Positions 24,121-35,523 of a stretch of DNA of 64,000 nt are shown in pieces. The stretch spans positions 1 through 64,000 of the forward strand of contig MU400514.1 of NCBI GenBank assembly GCA_022578965.1, written 5' to 3'. A program made the position numbers and the translations under genes. Each line of letters starts with the position of its first letter. Position 1 is the first letter of the stretch. Source of the DNA: Xylaria sp. FL1777 (Eukaryota; Ascomycota; Sordariomycetes; Xylariales; Xylariaceae). A model generated the notes under the pieces. That model was not told the origin of the DNA and did no database searches. It worked only from the letters and a program-made list of their open reading frames with translations.

Positions 24121-27100
24121 TCATCTTTGGTAAAAGCGATTGCCTGTCACTTGACCAAAGGAAGCTTTCTCGTACTCCAGAGTTGGGTCGCTTAGTCCGT
24201 TCACTGATGCTCGCCTCCTTGCCGCAATAATTGCGTCCAAATCCATTTCCCGATTTGCACGATCTTGGATTTTTTGCTGTTGCTCAGGGCCGACACGAGC
24301 GTCAACTAGAGCTCTAGCGTCATGCTTAAGATCGAGGAACAGAGAGAAGAAACCCGTGATTACCAAGAGAGCAGGGACTAATACGAAAGCGGTTTGATAG
24401 CTAACACCTCTCTGGTGGATACCGTATACTGCGTGACACTCCGTTAGCATGCTGTAACATGGGAGGAGAAGCATGGACCCTTGAATATCGAAACAGACTC
24501 TATAAGAAGGGTAGAGAGCAATGAAGAATGTGAGCTCACCAACAAATGGCCAGAATGCTGGGCCTGATGCCCCCATGGTAATAAATGCAGCCGCCCGTTT
24601 CGTGCGTTTCCCTTGGCCTCGGAGCCCCAGTGTATATATTAAGGGCCACATGGGCCCCTCGAAAAAGATAAATAAAATAACCGGAATGGTAAGTAGGTCT
24701 GGATTACTGGGGCGAATAGCTGCTACCAGCACACCGGAAATAATACTGAATCCAGTGCATAGATTTAAAATAGTCCGGGGTTGGGGAACTTTAGGATGAG
24801 TCGGTGATAAGTATGCAAGGTAAGCTGCGAGAAAGCGGGACAAAGCGAAGGCAGTGTGAGCAACGAGCCCATAGTCGGAAATGCTTAGACGTAAGCCGTC
24901 TGTGCTCGCCGATGACGTATCCCTCACGATGTTCGTTGGACTTGCTCCCGTGGTTGATCTCACGTTGGGTTTTATAATGTCCTGAAAGAAGAGGCTCATT
25001 ATCTCTTGGCTAGCAACATACGTCCATTGAGCCAAGACTGCCAAAGCTAGGCTCCAGGTTCTCAATTGAAAACCAAAGAAGCTAGGTTTCTTCGGGTCAA
25101 CAGGAATATACCGCGTTAAGTTCTCCATCTCCGCATCGGTAACCTCCGGCAACGGCATGTAATAAAAGAACAGGGCTAGTCCAACACAGAGGAGTGTGAT
25201 AGCCAAGAATGTCCATTGTACATCGAGAAGAGTTGATGCTCCTATGTACTCGCTGGTACTCAGTTGAACGAAGAATACCTTCTCAGCAAGTAGCCCACTC
25301 AAAACGGTGGATACGGCTTGAATACCCTGTGATAATAAAAGCCTCATTTCGGCATAGTCCATGGGGCCACAAAGAGCTATGAATGGGTTCGCCGCAGCTA
25401 AAATAAATGCAAGAGTTAGTGATTGACATCTGTAATCAATTTCTAGTAGGTATGTTGTACGTATGTAGGAGAGTAGAATCGAGAATACATACTTTCGAGG
25501 ACAGCCAGTCCAAACCCCACAACGAAGTTGGAGATCAGAAATCCGGGAAACGAAGTGAGCACAGCACAAGGCCAGAATATAATAGTCCCAATACCGTAGA
25601 TGCAGAGCCCGAGCACTACAGACAAGTCAACGTTTACCGCATTAAGGATGCCTTATAGGAGCGAGCCTAGTTCGAAAAGGGTCCAGTAAACGAGGATTGT
25701 ACTTACTGATAGTAGCCTTAAAGCCACCCGTGCTGTCATCAAAACTGCTATTCCTGCGCATCTTTTCTCGTCTTCGATGTTCATCATGTCGTAAAATCCA
25801 TTCCCCAACAAGAAGCGGCCCAAAGAAGTAACCGGCCCCAAAATATATGCTTGTAAGACCCAGTGTCTCTGGTACAGTCATGTGGGAGATCTCAGCCACG
25901 ACGTTTGAAAGAGTGTTAAGAAGACCGTATGAGAAACCCCATAGCAGGAAGAGAATCGAGACCACTGTACAGTATTTGAATGACTCCCTGACCGATGTTC
26001 GGACTAGGCTTTTGGGTTTCCGCATGTTGACAAAGCCAAAATATACTCCTGACACTTCTAGACTACTTGTGGTCGCCGTGTTTGTTATATGGGGATGGTT
26101 CCGATCCATCACCATGTCGGGTGTAGTGAGAAACTCCATGGCTGATATTTGTGCATCGATATCGCTTTCGGGTTCGTGAGTTTGACTCGAGGTAGAAAGT
26201 CCATCCCGAGTAACATTCGAGGTGGTGGCAGCGGGTTCGTGTTGATAGGACTGTACGGTAGGGGTTACATCGGCTGTATCAGACGCTCGGCGGGTACTTC
26301 CATCCGGATCGATTAGCATAGCAGGGAGGATACGAATGATCAGAGGTTTGAGGGTTGGAATGCAGGCGCAGGCAATTCCAACGTTTACTTCCACTGCAGA
26401 CCACAAAAGCGCTAGAGAGGCGTTCCAGGCGAATTCAGGCGAATTTCCAAATGATGTGTTGAGGTCGTAGTTACCGGAGAGTGTCGAAGAGGAGGCATCG
26501 CTAATAGCTTTCTGAAGGTAATAAATGCGAACCACATCCACAATGGTAACGAAGATGCCCACAGCAAAAGTCATGATCAAGATAATTTTTTGTCTCGGAG
26601 GCAGCCTCATGCCCGTGAGAACAGGCAGAGGGAGGGCAAGAATTGCGAGATCGGTGACTATATTGACGGGTGCCGAGCAAATAAACTCTGTCAGCAGAGG
26701 AATACATCGTCCCGGGGAATCGGTCATGTTGAAGGCAGATTCCACAGGGTCGCATTGGAAAATGTTGAGTAGGGTTAAGACAGTGCCAGCTAGATTCACG
26801 ATTATGAGTACACCCCACGAAGCGAGCCTAAGTACTTTTTGCGTGTTTTTAGACAAGCGGAGGTAAAAGACAAGCACTGATGTTTTAAAAGCCATAAGGG
26901 CCGGGTTCTACAATGTATTAGGCCAAATATTCCCAGCCATAGGTTATAGGATTTACGCACATATAGAACAGTGAATGCATATTCAGAACGCCTGAGAGGG
27001 TCCCAATCGCTGGCCGGGATATCGGCGTCATGTCGACCAAGCCCTTTGGTAGCGCTGTAATCGATGGCGAAGCTGAGGCCGAAAGCGAAAAACCAAGCAA

Positions 27101-27275
27101 TGACAATGAAATAGTCATCCCAGCTCACCTGTCGCACGATGAATCTGCGGCAGGCTAGTCTGGCAGCAACGAAGACGGTTGCTAAAACGAGAGTCCCTGT
27201 GGTAACGGCGAACACGACGGGGCCGCGGTCCGGGTATTCGTGAGTCGGACCCCTATCTAATAATAGTGAGTTCAT
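24121..27275 (-). CDS. SAT4/PTH11-type 7TM domain fused to a FucP-like MFS permease
   Basis: Five exons: 26961-27275, 25707-26907, 25493-25615, 24540-25397 and 24121-24428, giving 934 residues. Residues about 20-300 are a complete fungal rhodopsin-like/SAT4 domain. It has VSWDDYFIVIAWFFAFGL, then NPALMAFKTSVLVFYLRLSK across intron 1, the CDP...RCI cysteine pair, and LALLWSAVEVNVGIACACIP. A polar linker (303-395) and GVYFGFVNMRKPKSL lead into an L-fucose-permease-type MFS domain (about 413-910). That domain shows FKYCTVVSILFLLWGFSYGL, the motif GLAVLETAANPFIALCG spanning intron 3, and GPMWPLIYTLGLRG. The junction between the two domains lies inside the single 1.2-kb exon 2, so the fusion is not an annotation join. 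The SAT4 domain is usual in fungal PTH11-like receptors, and FucP-like proteins import sugars with protons. A coupled sensor-transporter role is inference. Similar chimeras probably exist in other Pezizomycotina, but I know of no characterised one. Confidence 0.9.
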
Positions 27276-28396
27276 ATTCGAGAGCGACCCTCGCGGCCGG
27301 AAATGCCGTCAGTTCATGCCTGGATCCGAGGCGTCGTATATACTGAGTAGAAGGTGACCAGAGGTGTAATGTAGGAAGCCAACGGCGCTCACGAGGAGCA
27401 AGAGCAAGGGTGGTCGTTAGGCTACAAGTGGTAATGGGTTTATACGAAGAGACATGTTTGAAGATGATCGAATCGACCAGAGTGCACTTGCGCTGGTTTC
27501 GGATCGAAACCAAAGCAACGCGGTCATGAGCAGGGCACAGACCCAGGCACAAGGACTTTCGTTAGTACAGCAGTTGAACACAGGATCTAGTTAGCGAAGA
27601 TTTGTTAGATTTAGTGCGAAGACTAGGGTCGGCCTGGGCTCTCGAATACCTAGTGTATGACTCGGGATCGACGAGTGTGGGGGATTCTGGCCCACCGACA
27701 ATAGCCAGGTCCTGGATCGTGAACAAGAAGAGAAAGAGGAGCTAGGACAGACCACCGGCGGTAGTAGAGCCCGGCTAAGAAGGTACCCTGGGGATTGAGG
27801 GACTGGTGAGGACGAAGAGGAGGAAGACAAAAGAAGCAAGGCGAGGGCCTGACAAAGAATGGCTGCGGGATTTCTGTCAAGAGATGGCGGCGGCGTATGT
27901 AGGTATGTTTGAATCCGTCCAAATGGGCTGGGGGAGTGCAGGCGGTCAGGATGCCGGGATGCCAGGATACCGGGATGCAAGTCAGGATGTCAGGACGTCA
28001 GGGTATGAGCTGTATGGAGAAGAGGCCCAGGTGGTGTAGGTACCGTGGCGTGATATGGGACCGTAATAATAGGGAGTGTATCTGTATCCTGTGATGATCC
28101 TGATGCATATGCAGAGGAAGATCGTGACAGCTGGATAAAGAACGAAGGGGGGCTGAGGATTGTGTAATTAGGTCCGAGTAGGTACTTTAGGTACGCGTAT
28201 GGGATGTTGTGTGTAGGTAGGTGCCTTTGTTATATGGTCTTCTACTAAGAGACAGGGGATGCTGCAATATAGGTACACCGATGAAGAATCTCGACGGGGC
28301 TAGTGGGGAGTGGCTACGTATATGTATTATGAAAACGAATAATAACTTGTTCTGTAGGGGTTCACTGCGGTATGTAAGTATGTACCTGGCGCGTAG

Positions 28397-28422
28397 GCAA
28401 GCAGGCAGGCAGGCAGGCAGGA
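28397..28422. repeat. (GCAG)n microsatellite
   Basis: About six GCAG units in intergenic DNA, followed by GCAGGGCAGGCA variants. Confidence 0.85.
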
Positions 28423-31400
28423 GCAGGGCAGGCAACTTGAACCGGCAGGGCAGGGCAGGGGAGGTGTTGAGCGCTAGTCTAGTGTAGGTCACCTACCTAC
28501 CTGCCTACCTTACTCAGGACGCAGTAGCGTACGACTGGTATACAAATACCTATGATTGTAGGATGTTGGGTATGATGTAAATAGGCCGGCAGGTAGTATA
28601 CCGGTAGGTGTGGAGGAGGTACTTGAGTAGGTAATTAGGAGGGGATTCGATGATGGGGACATCAGTGCGGCTGATGTCAGCAGCGGGTTACAGTACTGAG
28701 TTGTACATCAATAAAAAAGATGGATAAGTAGGTACTTTTGGTAATACCTTACCTACTTACCTTAAGCATACACTAGGTATGGTCTAAGTCCATCGTAGAT
28801 CTAGTAGGTGATTCATTGTCCTTTGTCTTGAGTCGAGTTTTGAAGGTGTCTCGTCTTCTTTCATGTCCGCATCTATATGCTGTATTCATTGTCCTTACGC
28901 ATGGGTAGACCACACAGCGTCTTGAATGAAGTGATTCCCTTGAATAAATTTGACTACATATATGAGTTGAGCTGAACATGACACTGTAGGTAGTAAGTAC
29001 TCTCTATATAATGCATCGGGTATACTTAAAATATACCCAATAACTAAGTATCAGGTATGCAAAAATTTCTATCTGCTGCCAAGCAACGAAGTGAGCCAGT
29101 GATGCATATGTCGTGGTAGTTAATGACGATGATGATGATTAAACAAACACCAATTGAAGAAAAGAAAAGAGAGATAAAAAAAATAACATCGACATAGCAC
29201 ACACTCGGTAGAAGACTCGGTGTGTGCATCAACGTGTGCGACTGGTATACTAGTATCAGTGCATCCCGTACTTCCAGATTGTCCGTTGCCATTTGGGAGC
29301 TGATCGGGACTCGACTGGCCTCGACTGGATTCGGATGGGAAAAGGAGCGCGGGCAGTGACGTCGCAAATACAACAGTTCGAATCGGCTAGCTAGGGTACA
29401 GCCCAGCCAAGCGTCTTTAGCTCCTTCGGTAATATAGGCCCACCCCACTGATCCATCGCCGGCATCCGGCATCAACGCTGTCTTTCCCCGGATTTCCAGT
29501 TAGCTTAGCCCAGAACCACGTACTGTGCATGTACTGTGAGGTTCTACTGTAGAGCTGGAGATTTACCGGCGCAGCTCGTACGTAGATATTTATTTAATCC
29601 GTACCTTGTTTCTTAATCATTGATATTATGTTCTAGCCCATACCACGTAAGCCCAGAAGTGCCATGATATCAGAATCGGTCTTCGTCTACTTTCTTAATT
29701 TGTAATCTGTGTTTTGTGTTTTTTTTCAATTAAGAGCGCCCTAATACGTTGTGGGGTTATTGCAGACAAGTCATCTGTGGTGTGCTCATAATACCTCCCT
29801 CGTACGCATACACGCATACAACTACCTTCTACTCTTACCTTGGTAGCAGGTGGGCTGAAGAGAGAGCCTGGCTCGCCGGAGACTTTACCTAATATCCGCA
29901 GGCGTGGTTTCACCTGCACCTGCGCACTGATGTGCGCAACGTTTTCGTCAGTTCAAGCATCACCTAAGCATCACCATCCGTTCGCCGGGTCCTGCCGGTT
30001 CTCAATCCCTAGCGTGCGTACGCAGTATGTCGAACTCATTGTTCATCATCGCACCCCCGCACCGCTTGATTCCAGCACGAAAGAGGATATATGACTTCCC
30101 ACCGACCGTCGCGCCCCCCCCTCCCCTATAGGGTAAGCTTGGCGGCCGCACCGCTTTGTAAATGTATTCAATCCGATACCATCTAGTTAGCCCTAGCCTG
30201 TCCTAGATATAGAGCCTGGCCAATTAAGCTTGCATCTCTGCCTGCAGCGAAGGACGACACGAAACGCCAATGTTGACGAGGCTGTCGACAGAGCTGCTGT
30301 CGAGAGTCGGAGAGCATACAAGTGAAGTGTCGGTGTAAATAAGTCGCCATCCTCCTGCATTAACAAGGACCGACTCGTGTTGAATCAAGTCGATCACGTG
30401 CAATGAGTTGTATGGTCCGTTCTTTAAGTACTCCAACTTCAAAAGTCGCTGACTGACTCAGCCAGGTGCTCAGTATTTCCGCATTTCCGCCAAGCGAGCC
30501 AACCAACGCCAGAACCGTGCTCGTGACTTATCTACTTATATTACCCTACCAGTACGGCAGCGAGTGATCACTGCATAACTTGAAGGTGCCCGCGGCGACG
30601 GCTACGGATTTGTGCCAATGTTCGCAAATACCTACCGTATTTGCCACTGTGTGTGCCTTCGTAACAGCCACTGCTGCGTTCCACAAGCACAACTGCTTTC
30701 TTGGTTGTAAGAGATATGTTATTGACACCTCGGCTTGCCTTGATGCCGTATGCCTGCCCGTGAGACTCCTTTCAAGGCACTGGCGAATGTCGGTGACCAC
30801 CTGGTAAAATCTAGTTTTGACGTCTTTGTTGCAAGATTCGCGTCGCCTTTGATGTCACAATTGCAACCCATCGAGCTCGAGATAATGAAAGACAAATACA
30901 TGCATCTGGATTGGATGTTCCTTCTAATGCTGTTTCCAATACTTGTTAGGCAAGCATATGAGCGCTCAGGTTTCGAGTCAAATTGACCTATCTGTAGAGC
31001 AGGCTGAGATGTCGACGCGAGTGGGAAAGTTGGTTGAAAGTGACCTAGCTGCAAGATTGGTGGCGTGTTGAAGGGCGGAAGAAGGCTGGATCATACGTAT
31101 ATAATAAAGATCGAATAGGCTCAAGGTAAACGGCAGGCCTCCGGGTTTGATCGGGGAGGGAACGGTGATAGTGGGTAATTGAAGAACCGATAACTGTAAA
31201 TCTGTCGACCAGAGTTTCTCTCCCAGCAAAGTGCGCTGCTGATTTTATAACTATGGCAATGGTGGGGATAGCGGGACTAAAGGGGTTTATTATTGGGCAT
31301 TTTATCAACAAAATCACCTGCTATATAATCGCAGGGAAAAGAAGAAAGGCTCGGATTTTGGTACCGAAATCTTGATGCTTTTTTCACTCCCGCAATGTAT

Positions 31401-31465
31401 TAAAAAAGAAAGCTCCATGATTCGGCGGGGTTCACACTCATAGCTGTCTAAAGTGGGTAAGCGGG

Positions 31466-31493
31466 CCTACGCAGTAAATACTTACTGCGTAGG
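31466..31493. repeat. perfect 12-bp inverted repeat containing the TACGCAGTA word
   Basis: CCTACGCAGTAA, the four bases ATAC, then TTACTGCGTAGG form a perfect stem of 12 with a 4-base loop, about 320 bp upstream of the PSST start codon. It is the only place in the window where two copies of the recurrent word face each other at close range. Confidence 0.85.
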
Positions 31494-31814
31494 GAATCGG
31501 ATCTCGGAGAATTCGGTTCCGGTTGCTATTTGGACCACTCAGAGCACAGTATTTCCTGCTTAGCGAAGCGGCGAAACGCACCTGCAGCCAGTCGTCAACG
31601 TCAAAGGGAACAAGCTCGGTCCGCGCGAGGCGAATGTACGTACCGGTAGTTTATGAGCGATTGACCGGATTGAATTAGAACTCAAGAGCCGGAGCCGCTC
31701 GAGCATCCCCGTTTCCCTCCACAGCAACCCTCGCCACTCCGTCCTATAGGACCACCGTATCCTTTCTCCCTATTCATCGTTTGAACCCAGTGTATTCACG
31801 GGAGCTGGGAAAAG

Positions 31815-32564
31815 ATGCTGGCGTCTTCGCGAAGGGTAGCCACGCTGGCTATGAGAGGTTTGTGACAAGCAACGAACCCCCCCTTTGCTGCCGCATGTGA
31901 TGCATTGAGGCTGACGATGACTTGTTCCGCATCTCGTACAGCGAACCCGACCGCGCGCATTGTCCCTCTCCAGTCCGTCGCCACGCTCTCGACGACCTCG
32001 AAGAAGGATGCCACGTCGGTGACGCCTCATACCCCCGGCCGCCTCGCCGGCCAGCGAAAGGAAGTGCCGCTTGCGAGCCAGGAGCCCAAGAAGGGCGTCA
32101 TGCAATATGCCCTGACCACTCTCGACCAAGTCACCAATTGGGCCCGTCAGTCGTCGCTCTGGCCCATGACTTTCGGTCTCGCCTGCTGCGCCGTCGAAAT
32201 GATGCATCTGTCTACACCGCGGTACGACCAGGATCGGTTGGGAATCATTTTCCGTGCCTCGCCGCGTCAATCCGACGTCATGATCGTCGCCGGCACGCTC
32301 ACCAACAAGATGGCGCCCGCCCTGCGCCAGGTCTACGATCAGATGCCGGAACCCCGGTGGGTTGTCAGCATGGGAAGCTGCGCGAACGGAGGCGGCTACT
32401 ATCACTACAGCTACAGTGTCGTCCGAGGCTGTGACCGCATTGTCCCCGTCGATGTCTACGTCCCTGGCTGCCCCCCTACCAGCGAAGCCTTGATGTACGG
32501 CATCTTCCAACTGCAACGGAAGATGAGGCAGACTAGGATCACGCGAATGTGGTATAGGAAGTAG
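31815..32564 (+). CDS. mitochondrial complex I subunit PSST (NDUFS7/NuoB homologue)
   Basis: Two exons: 31815-31857 and 31942-32564, separated by an 84-bp intron, giving 221 residues. The first exon supplies the mitochondrial targeting sequence ([14 protein letters not shown], Arg-rich and without acid). The mature part has all four ligands of the N2 4Fe-4S cluster: adjacent cysteines C96-C97 in [13 protein letters not shown]161 in [13 protein letters not shown] and C191 in [10 protein letters not shown]. The subunit sits at the junction of the peripheral and membrane arms and passes electrons to ubiquinone. The length is normal. The catalytic part is very GC-rich relative to the flanks, typical of a highly expressed housekeeping gene. 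The donor is GTTTGT and the acceptor CAG, with CTGAC about 20 bases upstream. Confidence 0.97.
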
Positions 32565-34628
32565 AGGGGAAGAGAAGAAAGCATGAGCCCATACGCGATA
32601 GACAACCCGTTTCATTTGTCGAGGACCGACCATTGTACATATTTACGGTGTTTGAGTGTATGCAACAGGACTAGAAGCATAAAATTCATCTTTTAACTTC
32701 AACAACCCCGCCTTCGCTAGTTGGATGCCTCAACAGTGAGACATTAATCCTGTTCTCACAACGTCTAATGTGTGACAGCCAGGAACAATCATCATCTCTA
32801 CACACTTTTCCCGCTGGAAAAGATCATTCGCCATCCAACATGACGAATTGGTTTACACAACTAGTGTATACCCTTCTTTAATTCCATTTAGCTGAACGAG
32901 ACATCTGAAACGCAATGCCTTTTACGATGCCACATACCTGAAGCCTTGATGCTAATATTTCTATTAAACTAACAAAATTATTATAGACAATCGTATATCA
33001 CCATATAACTAGATATATCGGCTTCCAGATTCGACGTCACTATTCTATCCCCTTTTTCTGTTAGCATGCCAGAACACCTCAACAGCACCAGCAATCAATT
33101 CTATAAAGCAAGGATAGGCAGATTTATTCAGAAGAGAATGCTTTGGCAGCATCAAAATACCTGCAAAATGCCAAGACATCGAGATTTACGAGGAAAAGAT
33201 AAATTAAAAGACAGCCAAACTCGCTAATCAGCTTTGCCTAATACCCCCCCCTATCATCTCGACTTCGCCACGCTCTCGAAGCCGTGGTCTGCTTCAGCTG
33301 CTGGTTTCTAGCCTAGCCGTTCTCTGGACCTAAACGTCCGTACGCTATCGACTAATAGCAAGGGGGCATGTCTACCGGTTCCCCCTCTTCCTCGTGTCGT
33401 TACATTTATCTTGCATTAAGGATCAGTGGCGTCTCACTACATGGTAAGAAGACCTGGTGGCCTACACGATCCACCGGAAGCAGGTGGGGAATTGATGCAG
33501 AGCATCCGAGTGCAAGTCCTGGCTGATCTCGGACAAACTGTGATACTTCGGGATATGGGCATTGGTATGGACCGTGTCTCCTATGGCCTAACTCTGGTGG
33601 GAACGCGGCTGCTGATGCGAGAGGTAACGACACAGCTGGATTCCCTGAACGACCATAGTTCCAGCTATAACCAAGCTACCGGCGGGAATAGAATCGTATA
33701 TCTTTCGAATTGGACCCGCCGAGAATAACGTTGACTCGAATTATAATTTCATGACTGGCCCCTGCCGATCCCGGTTTACTTGGGACGACATTTACCAAAT
33801 GAAGAACACGATGTCCGTGTATCAGATGTGCTACAACAATTCTACGACTGCGATGGATCCGTCGGACTGGGTTTGTGTTATTGTTCCTGATCCTATTTTC
33901 TGTGTATCACTTCGTAATCACCATAACCAACTGATTTTAAACTAACAAGTTGGTAATTGACAATGGACCGACTATTATATGAGTATAGAAACTGAGAAAA
34001 AAATAGGATATCAGTATGTTATCCATGAGCAAACCAATAGACACAAAATACGCAATTGTGTGAATGCATACACGAGATATATATCCAAGCTGATACCGGG
34101 CCAAGTAATTTTCTTAATACTTAGGTATGTAGCTAGATGATCCATGGGTACATACAAGCCAGCCAGTCTACCACCGAAGGTTGATACTCTCCCTACCCAG
34201 ATAGAGACGATGCACTTCTCTTCGCCCCTCTCTTTCTGCCTCTGCCTCTGTTTTCACTGTTTGTGTGTCTGTCTCTATCCTCCCCTTCTTCCCCTTCACT
34301 TCCGACATCCTTTCTATCTCACACTCTGCCTCTTTCGTTTGAACATTACACGCCAATAACTACCGAAGCTTCCAAAGATAACGAAATACACCCGATCTCC
34401 CCCTACTCAATTAACAGCGAATAAACGAAAGGGTGGGTAGAACGTAAACAAAACCGTATTTCCAACGACGAAGTTCACAGAACCGCCACACCTTTCTTCA
34501 TTCATTCATCCATTCATCCACATCACTCATCTACCACGCAGCACTACCTAAAGTGGCAACACGCAATACACCAACGCATAAACACACACAGCATCCGTCT
34601 CACTCGTCTTCTCCTTCCTTCCACCACA
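32565..34628. other. 2-kb region with one doubtful exon-like segment
   Basis: The first few hundred bases are probably the 3' UTR of PSST. The segment 33649-33945 is coding-like and listed separately. The rest, including a pyrimidine-rich stretch at 34220-34335, shows no supported gene. Confidence 0.5.
33649..33945 (+). CDS. possible exon of an unidentified, perhaps secreted, protein
   Basis: After a stop at 33646, an open frame runs to 33945. It reads ITKLPAGIESYIFRIGPAEN, NYNFMTGPCRSRFTWDDIYQ and MCYNNSTTAMDPSDWVC. The composition (Trp, Tyr, Cys, an NNST glycosylation-type site) looks like protein rather than noise. Upstream in another frame, DLGQTVILRDMGIGMDRVSY ends near a GTAACG/CAG pair that could be an intron. 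I could not build a complete model with a start and a signal peptide, and I do not recognise the family. It could be a broken gene. Confidence 0.3.
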   Translation, partial: TTIVPAITKLPAGIESYIFRIGPAENNVDSNYNFMTGPCRSRFTWDDIYQMKNTMSVYQMCYNNSTTAMDPSDWVCVIVPDPIFCVSLRNHHNQLILN

Positions 34629-35523
34629 TTACAACATCACAGCAGCAACGACGCCCGCCAAGGCAGCAAACAGCCCATTCCCGCCACGCTGCACACCGAC
34701 GGCGTCCGCGGCGCCGTTGGAAGACGTCTCGGCGGCGGAGGAGGCGGACGTCCTGGTGGCGTCTCCCAACGTCGTCGTGGCGGAGTCCGTGGCGTCCGCG
34801 GCGTCCGAGCTCGTCGGCGTGGTCTCGGTGCTGGCGGTGTTGGTTGCCGAGGTCGTCGTCTTCGTTGCGAAGGCGCTTGCATTTGCGCTGTTTTTTTATT
34901 TGTGTTAGTTTATTCAGATCTTGGGGAAAGGTAGAAAAATAAACGAAAGGAATGGAAGGGGGGATAAAAAGTATTGGCAGGATTAGGCGTTCAAGATAAG
35001 TTGTTTTATAGGTAGGTACACGGTTCTGGCAAGGGAAGAGGAATTTACGCTTGGAATGGATGGATGTATGAATGGGTAGGGTAAGGAGTGAAATAAGGAT
35101 ATGTGGTGAACTAGGAGGGGAGAAAAATTGGACGTTCAAAACTCACCAGTATAGCTGTCGCTCGCTGTCAAGGGCATACCGTCGGTCGTCGTTGGGGCAG
35201 TTGCCAAAGCAGCTATATATAGTCCCGTTTAGTCATCTACTTATATATACCACAACACCTTTTATTTCATTTTATTCTTTTCCTTTTCTCTTCAAAAGCG
35301 TGGGGAATGCGTACGTCATGATAGCAGTGTATTTGTCGCAGAGACAGCTGAAGTCCTGGCTTTGGCAGAGACTGACGTAGCTCTCCGTGGTGTCGAGGCA
35401 GGCATCGAGTATAGCCTCGGCGGCACACGCCGTACTACTAGACGCGGCAGTGGAGGTGGTGTCGGCGTAGACGGAAGAGGCGGCGGCCAGGACGGCGACG
35501 GAGATGGCGGATGTCGTCCTCAT
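34629..35523 (-). CDS. GPI-anchored cysteine- and Ser/Thr-rich cell-wall protein
   Basis: Three exons: 35315-35523, 35147-35212 and 34629-34887, giving 177 residues. A signal peptide (MRTTSAISVAVLAAASSVYA) is followed by a module with eight cysteines (SLCQSQDFSCLCDKYTAIMT, then CFGNCPNDDRRYALDSERQL and YC). A tail of about 65 residues rich in Ser, Thr and Ala follows. The end is hydrophobic (GLFAALAGVVAAVML) after small residues, as expected for a GPI-anchor addition signal. It therefore probably sits on the outer plasma membrane or wall. The spacing of the eight cysteines resembles, but does not fit, the CFEM heme-binding pattern, and the CFEM aspartate is not evident. No enzymatic function is suggested. 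All introns have GT-AG ends with in-phase junctions. Confidence 0.8.

Larger units (their letters stand above)
27276..31814. other. 4.5-kb gene-free divergent interval
   Basis: This lies between the starts of the 7TM-MFS fusion (-) and the PSST gene (+). It contains a degenerate CAGGATGCCGGGATG-type short tandem array (27947-28004), a (GCAG)n block near 28397-28422, blocks of ACCTACCTACC (28490-28510), and TACGCAGTA words at 30019, 31468 and 31483. Open frames up to 143 codons (for example 29044-29475) show no domain or composition that would support a gene. Confidence 0.5.

Noticed and set aside
20468..27275. A secondary-metabolite or nutrient-use gene cluster around the two transporters
   Set aside because: No synthase, P450, hydrolase or pathway regulator lies nearby. 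The neighbours are gene-free DNA.
24121..27275. The 7TM and MFS parts as two separate genes
   Set aside because: The junction is inside one long exon in a single frame, with conserved sequence on both sides.
27947..28004. Possible CRISPR-like array of CAGGATGCCGGGATG units
   Set aside because: Units are short, degenerate and adjacent, without unique spacers. It is a degenerate minisatellite in eukaryotic DNA.
29370..29385. GTTCGAATC, resembling a tRNA B box
   Set aside because: No A box at the right distance and no cloverleaf can be drawn around it.
29044..29475. 143-codon minus-strand frame
   Set aside because: No domain, low-complexity hydrophobic stretches, no splice-consistent extension. 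It is treated as chance in a 4.5-kb gap.
34629..35523. Classification of the eight-cysteine GPI protein as CFEM
   Set aside because: It has eight cysteines, but their spacing differs from the CFEM pattern and the heme-ligand aspartate is not evident.
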